This document shows positions 1 to 5,443 of a stretch of 8,550 nucleotides of DNA, one piece after another. The DNA is taken from the NCBI GenBank assembly GCA_016650185.1, contig JAENWE010000315.1:1-8550 (forward strand), given 5' to 3'. This stretch comes from Vicinamibacteria bacterium (lineage in GTDB: Bacteria > Acidobacteriota > Vicinamibacteria > Fen-336 > JAGNNV01). The notes under the pieces were generated by a model. The model saw only the letters and a list, made by a program, of their open reading frames with translations. It was not told the DNA's origin and made no database searches. The position numbers were made by a program, and so were the translations under genes. Each line of letters begins with the position of its first letter. The stretch's first letter is position 1.

Positions 1-58
1 CGACCTGATCCTTCAGGTCGAGGCTTTGAATATCGATCTTTTCGATGCCTTTTCGCAT
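1..58 (-). CDS. rpsE: 30S ribosomal protein S5, N-terminal fragment
   Basis: Only the first 19 codons are inside the window; the gene continues past the left edge. The start ATG lies two bases after the rplR stop. The visible peptide MRKGIEKIDIQSLDLKDQV fits the N-terminal lead of S5, in which an acidic and leucine-rich segment (like 'LELKEKVV') precedes the double-stranded-RNA-binding domain. S5 sits in the body of the 30S subunit near the mRNA entry site and affects decoding accuracy. The identification rests on this short match plus position: rpsE follows rplR in the canonical spc operon. A GGAGG purine run within the end of rplR lies about 15 bases before the ATG, longer than usual for a ribosome binding site, so reinitiation after rplR is plausible (inference). 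Confidence 0.85.
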   Translation of the reverse strand, partial: MRKGIEKIDIQSLDLKDQV

Positions 59-60
59 GG

Positions 61-423
61 CTAGAACTGGAGGCCTCCCTCGCGAGCGGCGTCGGCCAAC
101 GCCTTGATACGGCCGTGGTACAGGAACCCGCCGCGGTCAAAGACCACGCGTTCCACCGACTTTTCCTTGGCTCGATCGGCGATGAGCTTCCCCACCGCCT
201 TCGCGGCCGACACCGTGGCCCCGCGCTTGAGGTCCTTCTTCAGAACCTCATCGAGCGAGGATGCGGTGCAGACCGTGGTCCCGGATTCGTCGTTGATGAC
301 CTGCGCATAGATGTGGGACTGGGACCGGAAAACGGCAAGCCTGGGCCGGTCGGCGGTCCCGCTCATGCGCTTGCGGATCCGGCGGTGGATCCTGTCTCTG
401 ATGTCCTGTTTTGTTCGATTCAT
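61..423 (-). CDS. rplR: 50S ribosomal protein L18
   Basis: L18 binds 5S rRNA and, with L5, helps dock it in the central protuberance of the large subunit. The 120-residue product has the usual bacterial length. It shows a basic N-terminus (residues 1-20), the 'RPRLAVFRSQSHIYAQVI' strand near residues 26-43, the 'AAKAVGKLIADRAKE' helix and the C-terminal 'VVFDRGGFLYHGRIKALADAAREGGLQF' block that typifies L18; the last of these is close to textbook consensus. The ATG at 423 is the only reasonable start; a weak GAG-type ribosome binding site precedes it, with no strong Shine-Dalgarno sequence. A 57-base gap separates it from rplF upstream, and rpsE begins two bases after its TAG stop, suggesting coupled translation of rplR and rpsE. 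Confidence 0.98.
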   Translation of the reverse strand: MNRTKQDIRDRIHRRIRKRMSGTADRPRLAVFRSQSHIYAQVINDESGTTVCTASSLDEVLKKDLKRGATVSAAKAVGKLIADRAKEKSVERVVFDRGGFLYHGRIKALADAAREGGLQF

Positions 424-480
424 CGCGTCAATCTCTAGAACTTTCCTGGGCTTTCAAAACTGGGTGAGGCCCTAAACTCG

Positions 481-1032
481 TTACTTCGCGCCGGTGGCGC
501 CGGCCTTGCCGGCCTTCTTCTTGAGGATCTCGCCCACATACCTGATCCCCTTTTGCTTGTAGGGATCGGGTGGACGAAGGTCATGGATCTCCGCCGCCAC
601 CTGGCCGACCTTTTGCCGGTCCATGCCCGTCACCACGAGGTGAGTCTGTTTGTCGACGGTTACGGTGACGCCTTCCTGGATGACGTACTCGACCGGGTGA
701 GAGTAGCCGAGCGAGAACACAATCTTGTTCTTTCCCTCGGTCTGGGCGCGGTAACCGACGCCCACGATGTCCATCTCTTTGCTGAACCCGTCGGTCACAC
801 CCTTGATGGCGTTGCTGCCGAGGGCCCTAGCCAGGCCATGGAAAGCCCGCTGCTGACGATTGTCGTCCTGGCGGGCGTACCAGAGTTCCGCGCCCTTCAC
901 CTCGGCGGAGATGCCGGGGGGAAGCGGAGCGACGAGCGACCCCTTGGGTCCCTTGACGGTGAGGGAGCCAAGGGCGACGTTGATGGTGACGCCCTTGGGG
1001 AGTGGAATGGGTTTGCGGCCAATGCGGGACAT
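481..1032 (-). CDS. rplF: 50S ribosomal protein L6
   Basis: L6 binds 23S rRNA near the sarcin-ricin loop, at the edge of the GTPase factor-binding site of the large subunit. The 183-residue product starts with the family-typical 'MSRIGRKPIPLPKGV', carries two repeats of the L6 fold, and has the C-terminal L6 signature around 'PPDPYKQKGIRYVGE'. A Lys/Ala/Gly-rich tail of about 14 residues ('KKKAGKAGATGAK') follows. The frame stays open upstream to 1074, but those extra 14 codons lie mostly inside rpsH and do not resemble L6, so I place the start at the ATG at 1032. No clear Shine-Dalgarno sequence precedes it; the rpsH stop lies 10 bases upstream, so translation is probably coupled to rpsH (inference). 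Confidence 0.97.
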   Translation of the reverse strand: MSRIGRKPIPLPKGVTINVALGSLTVKGPKGSLVAPLPPGISAEVKGAELWYARQDDNRQQRAFHGLARALGSNAIKGVTDGFSKEMDIVGVGYRAQTEGKNKIVFSLGYSHPVEYVIQEGVTVTVDKQTHLVVTGMDRQKVGQVAAEIHDLRPPDPYKQKGIRYVGEILKKKAGKAGATGAK

Positions 1033-1042
1033 TTGGATTGGG

Positions 1043-1453
1043 TTACCAGACGTTGCAGAGGATCTCGCCGCCAACGCCGGCCTGAGTGGCGGCGCGACCG
1101 GTCATGAGACCCTTCGGAGTCGAGAGGATGTTGATGCCAAGGCCGCCGTAGACACGGGGGATCCCGTCCTTGCGGCAGTAGATCCGGCAGCCGGGACGGG
1201 ACACCCTCTGGAGGTCGGTGATGACCTTTTCGAGGTTGGGCCCGTACCGGAGATAGATACGGATCACCGGAGGCTTGGAGGCGACGGGTTTGGGGTCGCT
1301 GGGTTTGAAGTTGGCGATGTAGCCCTCGTCCTTGAGGATCTTGGCGATCTCGGTCTTCAGACGAGACGCGGGCACATCAACCTTGGGCGCGCGCGCCCGC
1401 ACACCGTTGCGGATGCGTGTCAGCATGTCCCCGATGGGATCGGTCATATTCAT
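1043..1453 (-). CDS. rpsH: 30S ribosomal protein S8
   Basis: S8 binds helix 21 of 16S rRNA in the central domain and is a primary assembly protein of the 30S subunit. In E. coli it is the translational repressor of the spc operon; whether that holds here cannot be seen. The 136-residue product opens with 'MTDPIGDMLTRIRNG' after two extra codons. It carries 'ILKDEGYI' around residue 40, and ends with the S8 signature 'GLGINILSTPKGLMTG' and the terminal 'VGGEILCNVW'. The start could be the ATG at 1453 (used here) or the in-frame ATG two codons later at 1447; an AAGG motif about 12 bases upstream favours neither strongly. It is slightly longer than the usual 130-132 residues because of the middle 'PSDPKPVASKPP' stretch. 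Confidence 0.97.
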   Translation of the reverse strand: MNMTDPIGDMLTRIRNGVRARAPKVDVPASRLKTEIAKILKDEGYIANFKPSDPKPVASKPPVIRIYLRYGPNLEKVITDLQRVSRPGCRIYCRKDGIPRVYGGLGINILSTPKGLMTGRAATQAGVGGEILCNVW

Positions 1454-1509
1454 GAGCTTTGCTTACCTTAAGAGGCCTTCTGTCGTTTCCAAGGAGGTCA
1501 ACGGACGTC

Positions 1510-1695
1510 CTACCAGCTCGCCTTGACCACACCAGGGATTTCCCCGGCGAGGGCGAGTTGGCGGAAGCAGATGCGGCACATTTCAAACTTCCTGAGATAG
1601 CCACGCGGACGGCCGCAACGGCGGCAGCGCGTGTAGCCCTGGACCGCGAAACGCGGTTTCTTGAGCGCCTTTGCTATGAGCGAGGTCTTGGCCAC
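1510..1695 (-). CDS. rpsN: 30S ribosomal protein S14, short zinc-binding type
   Basis: S14 sits in the head of the 30S subunit next to S3 and S10 and is needed for late head assembly. The 61-residue product is the short type-Z form: cysteines at 24, 27, 40 and 43 (CRRC...CRIC) make a zinc ribbon, followed by the conserved 'FRQLA' segment and the terminal 'GEIPGVVKASW'. The start codon is GTG at 1695, supported by a strong AGGAGAA ribosome binding site five bases before it and by the family-typical N-terminus ('MAKTSLIAKA'). It lies between rplE (18-base gap) and rpsH (56-base gap), its normal place. In bacteria that also carry a long zinc-free S14, the choice depends on zinc; only one copy is visible in this window. 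Confidence 0.98.
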   Translation of the reverse strand: MAKTSLIAKALKKPRFAVQGYTRCRRCGRPRGYLRKFEMCRICFRQLALAGEIPGVVKASW

Positions 1696-1700
1696 GAGAG

Positions 1701-1707
1701 TTCTCCT
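1701..1707 (-). promoter_or_regulatory. Ribosome binding site of rpsN
   Basis: On the minus strand this reads AGGAGAA, five bases before the GTG codon at 1695. It is one of the best Shine-Dalgarno matches in the window and settles GTG as the rpsN start. Confidence 0.8.
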
Positions 1708-1713
1708 AGAGTC

Positions 1714-2256
1714 CTAGTTTCGGAAGGGCATGCCGAGGGCCTTGAGCAGCGCTCTGCCCTCGCCATCGGTATTCGCCGTCGTGACGAACGTGACGTTCAT
1801 GCCGCGGAGCTTCTCGACCTTGGAGTAGTCGATCTCCGGAAAGATGATCTGGTCTTTGAGACCGAGGGTGTAGTTGCCGCGCCCGTCGAAGGCATTGTTG
1901 GACACCCCGCGGAAGTCTCGAACCCGAGGCAGCGCGATGTTGAACAGGCGATCGACGAACTCGTACATCCGATCGCCCCGCAAGGTGACGGTGGCGGCGA
2001 TGGGCATGCCTTCGCGGAGCTTGAACGCAGCCACCGCCTTCTTGGCCCGCCGGATCGCCGGCTTCTGCCCGACAATGCGCCCCAGTTCCTCGGCCGCAGC
2101 GTCGAGGATCTTGATGTTCTGGGTGGCTTCGCCCACGCCCATATTCAAGACCACGCTCCGGAGGCGAGGCACCGCCATCACGTTGGTGTAGCCGCCCTCC
2201 TTCATGAGGTGGGGAACCAGATTCTTGGTGAACGTCTCTTTCAGCCTCGCGGTCAT
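1714..2256 (-). CDS. rplE: 50S ribosomal protein L5
   Basis: L5 binds 5S rRNA and helix 84 of 23S rRNA, and contacts the P-site tRNA and the 30S head through the central protuberance. The 180-residue product matches the usual length. Visible family marks are 'RLRSVVLNMGVGEA' (about residues 31-44), 'GQKPAIRRAKKAVAAFKLREG', the 'PRVRDFRGVSNNAFDGRGNYTLG' block and 'FPEIDYSKVEKLRGMNVTFVTTA' before the C-terminal 'LLKALGMPF'. The ATG overlaps the rplX stop as ATGA, so translation is very likely coupled to rplX. A GAGGT ribosome binding site lies nine bases upstream inside rplX. A longer open frame (1706-2272) in another register lacks any L5 similarity and is spurious. Confidence 0.98.
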   Translation of the reverse strand: MTARLKETFTKNLVPHLMKEGGYTNVMAVPRLRSVVLNMGVGEATQNIKILDAAAEELGRIVGQKPAIRRAKKAVAAFKLREGMPIAATVTLRGDRMYEFVDRLFNIALPRVRDFRGVSNNAFDGRGNYTLGLKDQIIFPEIDYSKVEKLRGMNVTFVTTANTDGEGRALLKALGMPFRN

Positions 2257-2615
2257 TTGTCGAGTACCTCACCGGTCTTGATGGCGACGCGGACCCGCTG
2301 GCCCTCCACGACCTTGGAGCCGATGCGGGAGCGCTTGTTGTTCTCGGAAGCGACCACCATCACGTTCGATGCGTGCACCGAGCCTTCGCGTTCGGCAATA
2401 CCGCCTTTGATGTTGCGCTGCGGATTGGGGCGAGTGTGGCGCTTGATCATTTGGACGCCCTGGACGATGACCCGTCCGGTGGAGCGATTGACTTCGAGAA
2501 TCTTGCCGCGCTTCTTCCGGTCTTTGCCGGTGAGCACTTCGACAAGATCACCCTTGTGAAGGCGGATCTTCTCTACCTTCTTAGGGCCGTTCTTACGGGA
2601 AAACCTGAATGCCAT
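2253..2615 (-). CDS. rplX: 50S ribosomal protein L24
   Basis: L24 is one of the first proteins to bind 23S rRNA during 50S assembly and later lies beside the exit of the peptide tunnel. The KOW motif is clear at about residues 18-45 ('LHKGDLVEVLTGKDRKKRGK'), followed by 'VIVQGVQMIKRHTRPNPQRNIKGGI' and the 'EGSVHASNVMVV' segment, both typical of bacterial L24. The 120-residue product carries about 16 residues before the usual start of the fold ('MAFRFSRKNGPKKVEK'); no later ATG or GTG in frame could remove this basic lead, so it appears genuine. The ribosome binding site is weak. The gene sits 49 bases after rplN and overlaps rplE by four bases. Confidence 0.97.
   Translation of the reverse strand: MAFRFSRKNGPKKVEKIRLHKGDLVEVLTGKDRKKRGKILEVNRSTGRVIVQGVQMIKRHTRPNPQRNIKGGIAEREGSVHASNVMVVASENNKRSRIGSKVVEGQRVRVAIKTGEVLDK
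2266..2270 (-). promoter_or_regulatory. Ribosome binding site of rplE inside rplX
   Basis: The minus strand reads GAGGT, nine bases before the rplE ATG at 2256 and within the last codons of rplX. With the ATGA stop/start overlap it supports coupled translation of L24 and L5. Confidence 0.6.
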
Positions 2616-2664
2616 AGTGTTTTTGTCTGAGCCTGAGAGCTTTGTTTAGGACCTTTGAATGGGC

Positions 2665-3039
2665 CTAGAGAACCTCGGGAGCGAGAGAAACGATCTTCAT
2701 GAACTTGCGGTCGCGCAGTTCGCGCGCCACCGGCCCGAAAACGCGCGTTCCCACGGGTTCGTTGTCTTCTTTGATCAATACCGCGGCGTTGCGGTCAAAC
2801 CGGATGTAGGTGCCGTCCTTGCGACGCTTTTCCTTGCGGCAGCGCACGATCACAGCCTTGACCACCTTGCCCTTGCGGACGTTCTCGGGGGCCTCGGGAG
2901 TCGACTCCTTCACGTTCGCGGTGATGATGTCGCCGAGTCCCGCGTAGCGTCCGGTGGCGTTGCCGACGGGCAGGATGCACGAAATTTTTCGCGCCCCCGA
3001 GTTGTCGGCGACGTCCAGTACGGTTCGCATTTGAATCAT
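2665..3039 (-). CDS. rplN: 50S ribosomal protein L14
   Basis: L14 lies on the subunit interface of the 50S particle, next to L19 and near bridge B8, and is the docking site of the silencing factor RsfS in many bacteria. The 124-residue product begins 'MIQMRTVLDVADNSGARK', the hallmark N-terminus. It continues with 'GDIITANVKESTPE', the L14 signature region 'VVKAVIVRCRKEKRRKDGTYIRFDRNAAVLI' (about residues 60-90) and 'GTRVFGPVARELRDRKFMKIVSLAPEVL'. Length is two residues above the common 122. The ATG at 3039 is chosen because the family starts with MIQ; the second Met (residue 4) is a less likely start. A weak GAGA motif precedes it. The upstream 84-base gap to rpsQ is the longest in this window and contains a tandem repeat. 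Confidence 0.98.
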   Translation of the reverse strand: MIQMRTVLDVADNSGARKISCILPVGNATGRYAGLGDIITANVKESTPEAPENVRKGKVVKAVIVRCRKEKRRKDGTYIRFDRNAAVLIKEDNEPVGTRVFGPVARELRDRKFMKIVSLAPEVL

Positions 3040-3060
3040 GGTTGATGTCTCTTTTCAGTC

Positions 3061-3106
3061 GTCTTTAGGTCTTTAGGTCTTTAGGTCTTCAGGCTTCGGG
3101 TCTTGG
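3061..3106. repeat. Short tandem repeat, 8-base unit, in the rplN-rpsQ gap
   Basis: On the plus strand the octamer GTCTTTAG occurs three times in perfect head-to-tail array (3061-3068, 3069-3076, 3077-3084). A one-mismatch copy GTCTTCAG (3085-3092) follows, then two decayed 7-base copies (GCTTCGG, GTCTTGG). On the transcribed strand the unit is CTAAAGAC. It fills more than half of the 84-base space between the rpsQ stop and the rplN start. It ends 21 bases before the rplN start codon and so lies in the mRNA between the two genes. No coding or known regulatory role is evident; replication slippage is the likely origin. Confidence 0.85.
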
Positions 3107-3123
3107 CTCATCCGCTCAGCGGT

Positions 3124-3420
3124 TCAAGCCGTGGCCTTGCCTTTGCCGATCACTTCGATCAGCCGCCATCGCTTCAGCTTCGAGAGCGGGCGGGTCTCCA
3201 CGATCTTGACCGTGTCGCCTTCACGAGAGACGTTCTTCTCATCGTGGACATGGAAGGTGGAGGTCCGGCGGATGATCTTCTTGTAAAAGGGGTGACGAAC
3301 GGACCGCTGGACCGCGACGGTGCGGGTCTTCTCCATCTTGTCGGAGGTCACCACGCCCACCTTGATGTTCTGGCGGCGGGTCTTCTCGGCCGGAGCCGGC
3401 TGTTCAACTGTGGCTGTCAT
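3124..3420 (-). CDS. rpsQ: 30S ribosomal protein S17
   Basis: S17 is a primary binding protein of the 5' domain of 16S rRNA with an OB fold. The 98-residue product contains the family core from about residue 17: 'KVGVVTSDKMEKTRTVAVQR', 'HPFYKKIIRRTSTFHVHDE' and 'GDTVKIVETRPLSKLKRWRLIEVI', the last matching the S17 signature. It is about 14 residues longer than the E. coli protein because of the N-terminal 'MTATVEQPAPAEKTRRQ', a flexible Pro/Ala stretch. The ATG at 3420 is preceded by AAGGA at ten bases, overlapping the rpmC stop, which supports this start. The gap to rpmC is 14 bases, that to rplN 84 bases. Confidence 0.97.
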   Translation of the reverse strand: MTATVEQPAPAEKTRRQNIKVGVVTSDKMEKTRTVAVQRSVRHPFYKKIIRRTSTFHVHDEKNVSREGDTVKIVETRPLSKLKRWRLIEVIGKGKATA

Positions 3421-3434
3421 GAGGCTGGTTTCCT

Positions 3435-3635
3435 TCAGGCTTTCGCGGAGCGGCGCTTTTGGGCGGCAATGGTGAGCGTCCGCGCAAGGTCGCGCTTCGC
3501 GGTCCGAGAGCTCGCCGAACTGTCCAACTGCCCCATGGAGTGCTGGAAGCGCAGTTTGAAGATCTTCTCGCGCTGCTCGCGCTCGAGCGCGACCAAGGCC
3601 TCCGGAGCCATTTCTCTAAGTTGTTCGAGTTTCAC
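3435..3635 (-). CDS. rpmC: 50S ribosomal protein L29
   Basis: L29 is a small two-helix protein at the tunnel exit beside L23, where it contributes to the docking area for signal recognition particle and trigger factor. The 66-residue product matches the family: 'KLEQLREMAPEALVALE' at the start, then 'KIFKLRFQHSMGQLD' and the signature-like 'AKRDLARTLTI'. The frame is open to an ATG at 3677, but those 14 extra codons overlap rplP and have no L29 similarity. The GTG at 3635 gives the family-typical N-terminus, begins seven bases after the rplP stop and has a GAGGT ribosome binding site nine bases upstream. The call is firm; the start is likely but not certain. Confidence 0.95.
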   Translation of the reverse strand: MKLEQLREMAPEALVALEREQREKIFKLRFQHSMGQLDSSASSRTAKRDLARTLTIAAQKRRSAKA

Positions 3636-3642
3636 TGGGGTC

Positions 3643-4068
3643 TTACCTCGCGATTTCCATCTCGAAGCGGCGGACAAACTTCGTCTTCACCGGAAGCTTG
3701 TGGGCGGCCAGGCGGAACGCCTCTTTCGCCATCGCTTCGGAAACGCCTTCCATCTCGTACAGCACGCGTCCGGGCTTGACCACCGCGACCCACTGGTCGG
3801 GCGCGCCCTTGCCCTTGCCCATTCGAGTTTCCTGCGGCTTCTTGGTGATGGGCTTGTCCGGAAAGATCCGGATCCACATCCGGCCTTCGCGCTTCACGTG
3901 GCGCGATATGGCGATGCGGGCCGATTCGATCTGACGATCGGTCACCCAGGCGACTTCCGTCGCCTTGAGGCCATAGTCGCCGAAGGAGACGGTGCTCCCC
4001 GACCAGGCCTTGCCCGCCCGTTTTCCGCGCTGTTGCTTGCGGTATTTGACCTTCTTGGGCATCAACAT
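3643..4068 (-). CDS. rplP: 50S ribosomal protein L16
   Basis: L16 organises the A-site side of the peptidyl-transferase centre and contacts the tRNA elbow; it joins late in 50S assembly. The 141-residue product starts with the canonical 'MLMPKKVKYRKQQRGK'. It includes 'GDYGLKATEVAWVTDRQIESARIAISRHVKREG' and the L16 signature region 'RMWIRIFPDKPITKKP', followed by 'ETRMGKGKGAPDQWVAVVKPGRVLYEM'. Arg82 corresponds to the arginine hydroxylated in E. coli L16 (Arg81). The start at 4068 has a good AGGAG site nine bases upstream. The gap to rpsC is only four bases, and the rpmC ribosome binding site overlaps the end of this gene. Confidence 0.98.
   Translation of the reverse strand: MLMPKKVKYRKQQRGKRAGKAWSGSTVSFGDYGLKATEVAWVTDRQIESARIAISRHVKREGRMWIRIFPDKPITKKPQETRMGKGKGAPDQWVAVVKPGRVLYEMEGVSEAMAKEAFRLAAHKLPVKTKFVRRFEMEIAR
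3645..3649 (-). promoter_or_regulatory. Ribosome binding site of rpmC at the rplP stop
   Basis: The minus strand reads GAGGT, running into the TAA of rplP (GAGGTAA), nine bases before the GTG at 3635. It supports GTG rather than the upstream ATG as the L29 start and implies coupled translation of L16 and L29. Confidence 0.65.
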
Positions 4069-4072
4069 GGAC

Positions 4073-4756
4073 TTACGCTCCTGCTCCGAGGGTCGAACCT
4101 GCCTGGGCCAGGTTGCGACTGCGCGCGGAAACCGGCTCGGTTTCGCCGTTGTAGATCCAGCACTTCACCCCGATGCGGCCGTAGGTCGTCTTCGCTTCGG
4201 AGAAGCCGTAGTCGATGTCGGCCCGCAGAGTGTGGAGCGGGAGTTGACCGTGGAGGTACCACTCGGACCGCGCAATTTCCGCGCCGTTCAGCCGGCCGGA
4301 CACCCGGATCTTGATGCCCTTGGCCCCAAACCGAAGCGCTGACTCCACCGCCTTGCGCATGGCCCGGCGGAAGGCGATGCGCTTCTCGAGCTGGCCGGAT
4401 ACGGATTCCGACACCAACTGGGCGTCGAGTTCGGGCTTCAGGATCTCCTGGATATTGATGAAGACCTCCTTGCCCGTGCTCTTCTGAAGCTCCTGCTTGA
4501 GCTTCTCAACTTCCTGGCCCTTCTTCCCGATGATGATGCCGGGGCGCGAGGTGAAGATGCCGACCTTGAGCTTGTTGGTGGCGCGCTCGACCTCGATCTT
4601 GGCTACGCCCGCGTGCTGGAACCGCGTCTTCAGATCCTTCTTGAGCTTGAGGTCTTCATGAAGCAGCTTGGCGTAGTCGGCCGCGGCGAACCAGCGACTG
4701 CGCCAGGGCTTGTTGTAGCCGAGCCGGAAGCCGATAGGGTGAACTTTTTGACCCAT
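4073..4756 (-). CDS. rpsC: 30S ribosomal protein S3
   Basis: S3 lies in the 30S head at the mRNA entry tunnel and, with S4 and S5, helps unwind mRNA. The 227-residue product opens with 'MGQKVHPIGFRLGYNKPWRS'. It has a KH type-2 domain with the GKKG loop at residues 77-80 ('RPGIIIGKKGQEVEKL'), and a C-terminal S3 domain with 'GRLNGAEIARSEWYLHGQLPLHTLRADIDYGFSEA'. The basic patch Arg130, Arg131, Arg134 and Lys135 corresponds to the E. coli S3 residues tied to mRNA unwinding. A disordered tail ('EPVSARSRNLAQAGSTLGAGA') follows the conserved 'GRIGVKCWIYNGE'. The start at 4756 is unambiguous; an AAGGA overlaps the rplV stop about 12 bases upstream. It lies eight bases after rplV. Confidence 0.98.
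   Translation of the reverse strand: MGQKVHPIGFRLGYNKPWRSRWFAAADYAKLLHEDLKLKKDLKTRFQHAGVAKIEVERATNKLKVGIFTSRPGIIIGKKGQEVEKLKQELQKSTGKEVFINIQEILKPELDAQLVSESVSGQLEKRIAFRRAMRKAVESALRFGAKGIKIRVSGRLNGAEIARSEWYLHGQLPLHTLRADIDYGFSEAKTTYGRIGVKCWIYNGETEPVSARSRNLAQAGSTLGAGA
4078..4082 (-). promoter_or_regulatory. Ribosome binding site of rplP inside rpsC
   Basis: The minus strand reads AGGAG nine bases before the rplP ATG at 4068, within the last codons of rpsC. Together with the four-base gap it suggests that ribosomes finishing S3 go on to L16. Confidence 0.6.
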
Positions 4757-4764
4757 GGTGAGCG

Positions 4765-5121
4765 TTATTCCTTTTCCGCCAGATGAACCACGATGTGGGT
4801 AGTGCGCTTGATGGTTTGGTAGGCCCGGCCCATGGGCGCCGGACGCACGCGCTTGAACGAAGGACCCTGGTTCGCATAGGCCTGGGAAACCACCAGGTCC
4901 TCCTCGTCGAGACGACGCTGTTGAACGCGCTCGGCCTCCTGCGTCGCATTGGCGATCGCGGACCGAAGCACCTTCTCGACGCTCTTCGCCACCTTCTTTT
5001 CGGAGAACTGGAGCACCGCGATGGCGTCGCTCACGGATTTGCCGCGGATGGTCTGAAGCACCAGGCCCGTCTTCTGGGCCGAGGTGCGGATGTACTTGGC
5101 GGAAGCCTTTACTTCGAGCAT
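4765..5121 (-). CDS. rplV: 50S ribosomal protein L22
   Basis: L22 binds all domains of 23S rRNA; its long beta-hairpin reaches the narrow part of the peptide exit tunnel, where macrolides bind. The 118-residue product shows 'ASAKYIRTSAQKTGLVLQTIRGKSVSDAIAVLQF' and 'VEKVLRSAIANATQEAE'. The signature region of the hairpin follows ('VVSQAYANQGPSFKRVRPAPMGRAYQTIKRTTHIVVHL', about residues 77-114). The conserved basic residues of the hairpin tip are present. The ATG at 5121 follows the rpsS stop by three bases and has AAGGT seven bases upstream. The length is slightly above the common 110-115. Confidence 0.98.
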   Translation of the reverse strand: MLEVKASAKYIRTSAQKTGLVLQTIRGKSVSDAIAVLQFSEKKVAKSVEKVLRSAIANATQEAERVQQRRLDEEDLVVSQAYANQGPSFKRVRPAPMGRAYQTIKRTTHIVVHLAEKE

Positions 5122-5124
5122 GGA

Positions 5125-5436
5125 TTAGACCTTTACCGCCGGGGCGGCCGCGGCGGCGGTCTTCGCCACCTTCTCGACCTTTGAGGAGTGGCTCTTGAAG
5201 GTGCGGGTGGGCGAGAACTCTCCGAGCTTGTGCCCGACCATGTTCTCGGACACGTACACGGGGACAAACTTCTTCCCGTTGTACACCGCGATGGTGTTCC
5301 CCACCATCTCGGGGAAGATGGTGGAGCGGCGCGACCAGGTCTTGATGACCTTCTTGTCGAGCGTCTTGTTCTGCTCTTCGATCTTTTTGAGCAGATGGCC
5401 GTCGATGAACGGCCCCTTTGAAGTTGATCTTGCCAT
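5125..5436 (-). CDS. rpsS: 30S ribosomal protein S19
   Basis: S19 lies in the 30S head with S13 and contacts the A-site tRNA and 16S rRNA; it forms bridges to the central protuberance. The 103-residue product begins 'MARSTSKGPFIDGHLLKKI' and contains 'IKTWSRRSTIFPEMVGNTIAVYNGKKFVPVYV'. It then has the S19 signature 'ENMVGHKLGEFSPTRTFKSHS' at about residues 64-84. The E. coli protein is 92 residues; the extra length is an Ala-rich tail ('KVAKTAAAAAPAVKV') of likely disordered character. The start at 5436 fits the family, with a GGAAG motif about 11 bases upstream; the gap to rplB is seven bases. Confidence 0.98.
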   Translation of the reverse strand: MARSTSKGPFIDGHLLKKIEEQNKTLDKKVIKTWSRRSTIFPEMVGNTIAVYNGKKFVPVYVSENMVGHKLGEFSPTRTFKSHSSKVEKVAKTAAAAAPAVKV

Positions 5437-5443
5437 TGGAGTT

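Noticed and set aside
69..78. Palindrome GGAGGCCTCC at the end of rplR
   Set aside because: It lies within codons for the conserved L18 C-terminus (EGGLQF), so a short palindrome there is likely by chance; half of it may serve as a distant SD for rpsE.
1706..2272. A minus-strand frame slightly longer than rplE in another register
   Set aside because: Its Arg/His/Gly-rich composition is typical of out-of-frame reading; L5 in the overlapping frame is unmistakable.
1459..2559. A 366-codon plus-strand open frame opposite rpsN to rplX
   Set aside because: Same reason: a shadow of G/C-rich third positions of the real minus-strand genes; no family resemblance.
3636..3677. Upstream ATG for rpmC at 3677
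   Set aside because: It adds 14 residues inside rplP with no L29 similarity, while the GTG at 3635 has a well-spaced ribosome binding site.
3103..4314. A 403-codon open frame on the plus strand, opposite rpsQ to rpsC
   Set aside because: It is fully antisense to strongly conserved ribosomal genes, has no recognisable domain, and long antisense frames are expected in GC-rich coding DNA.
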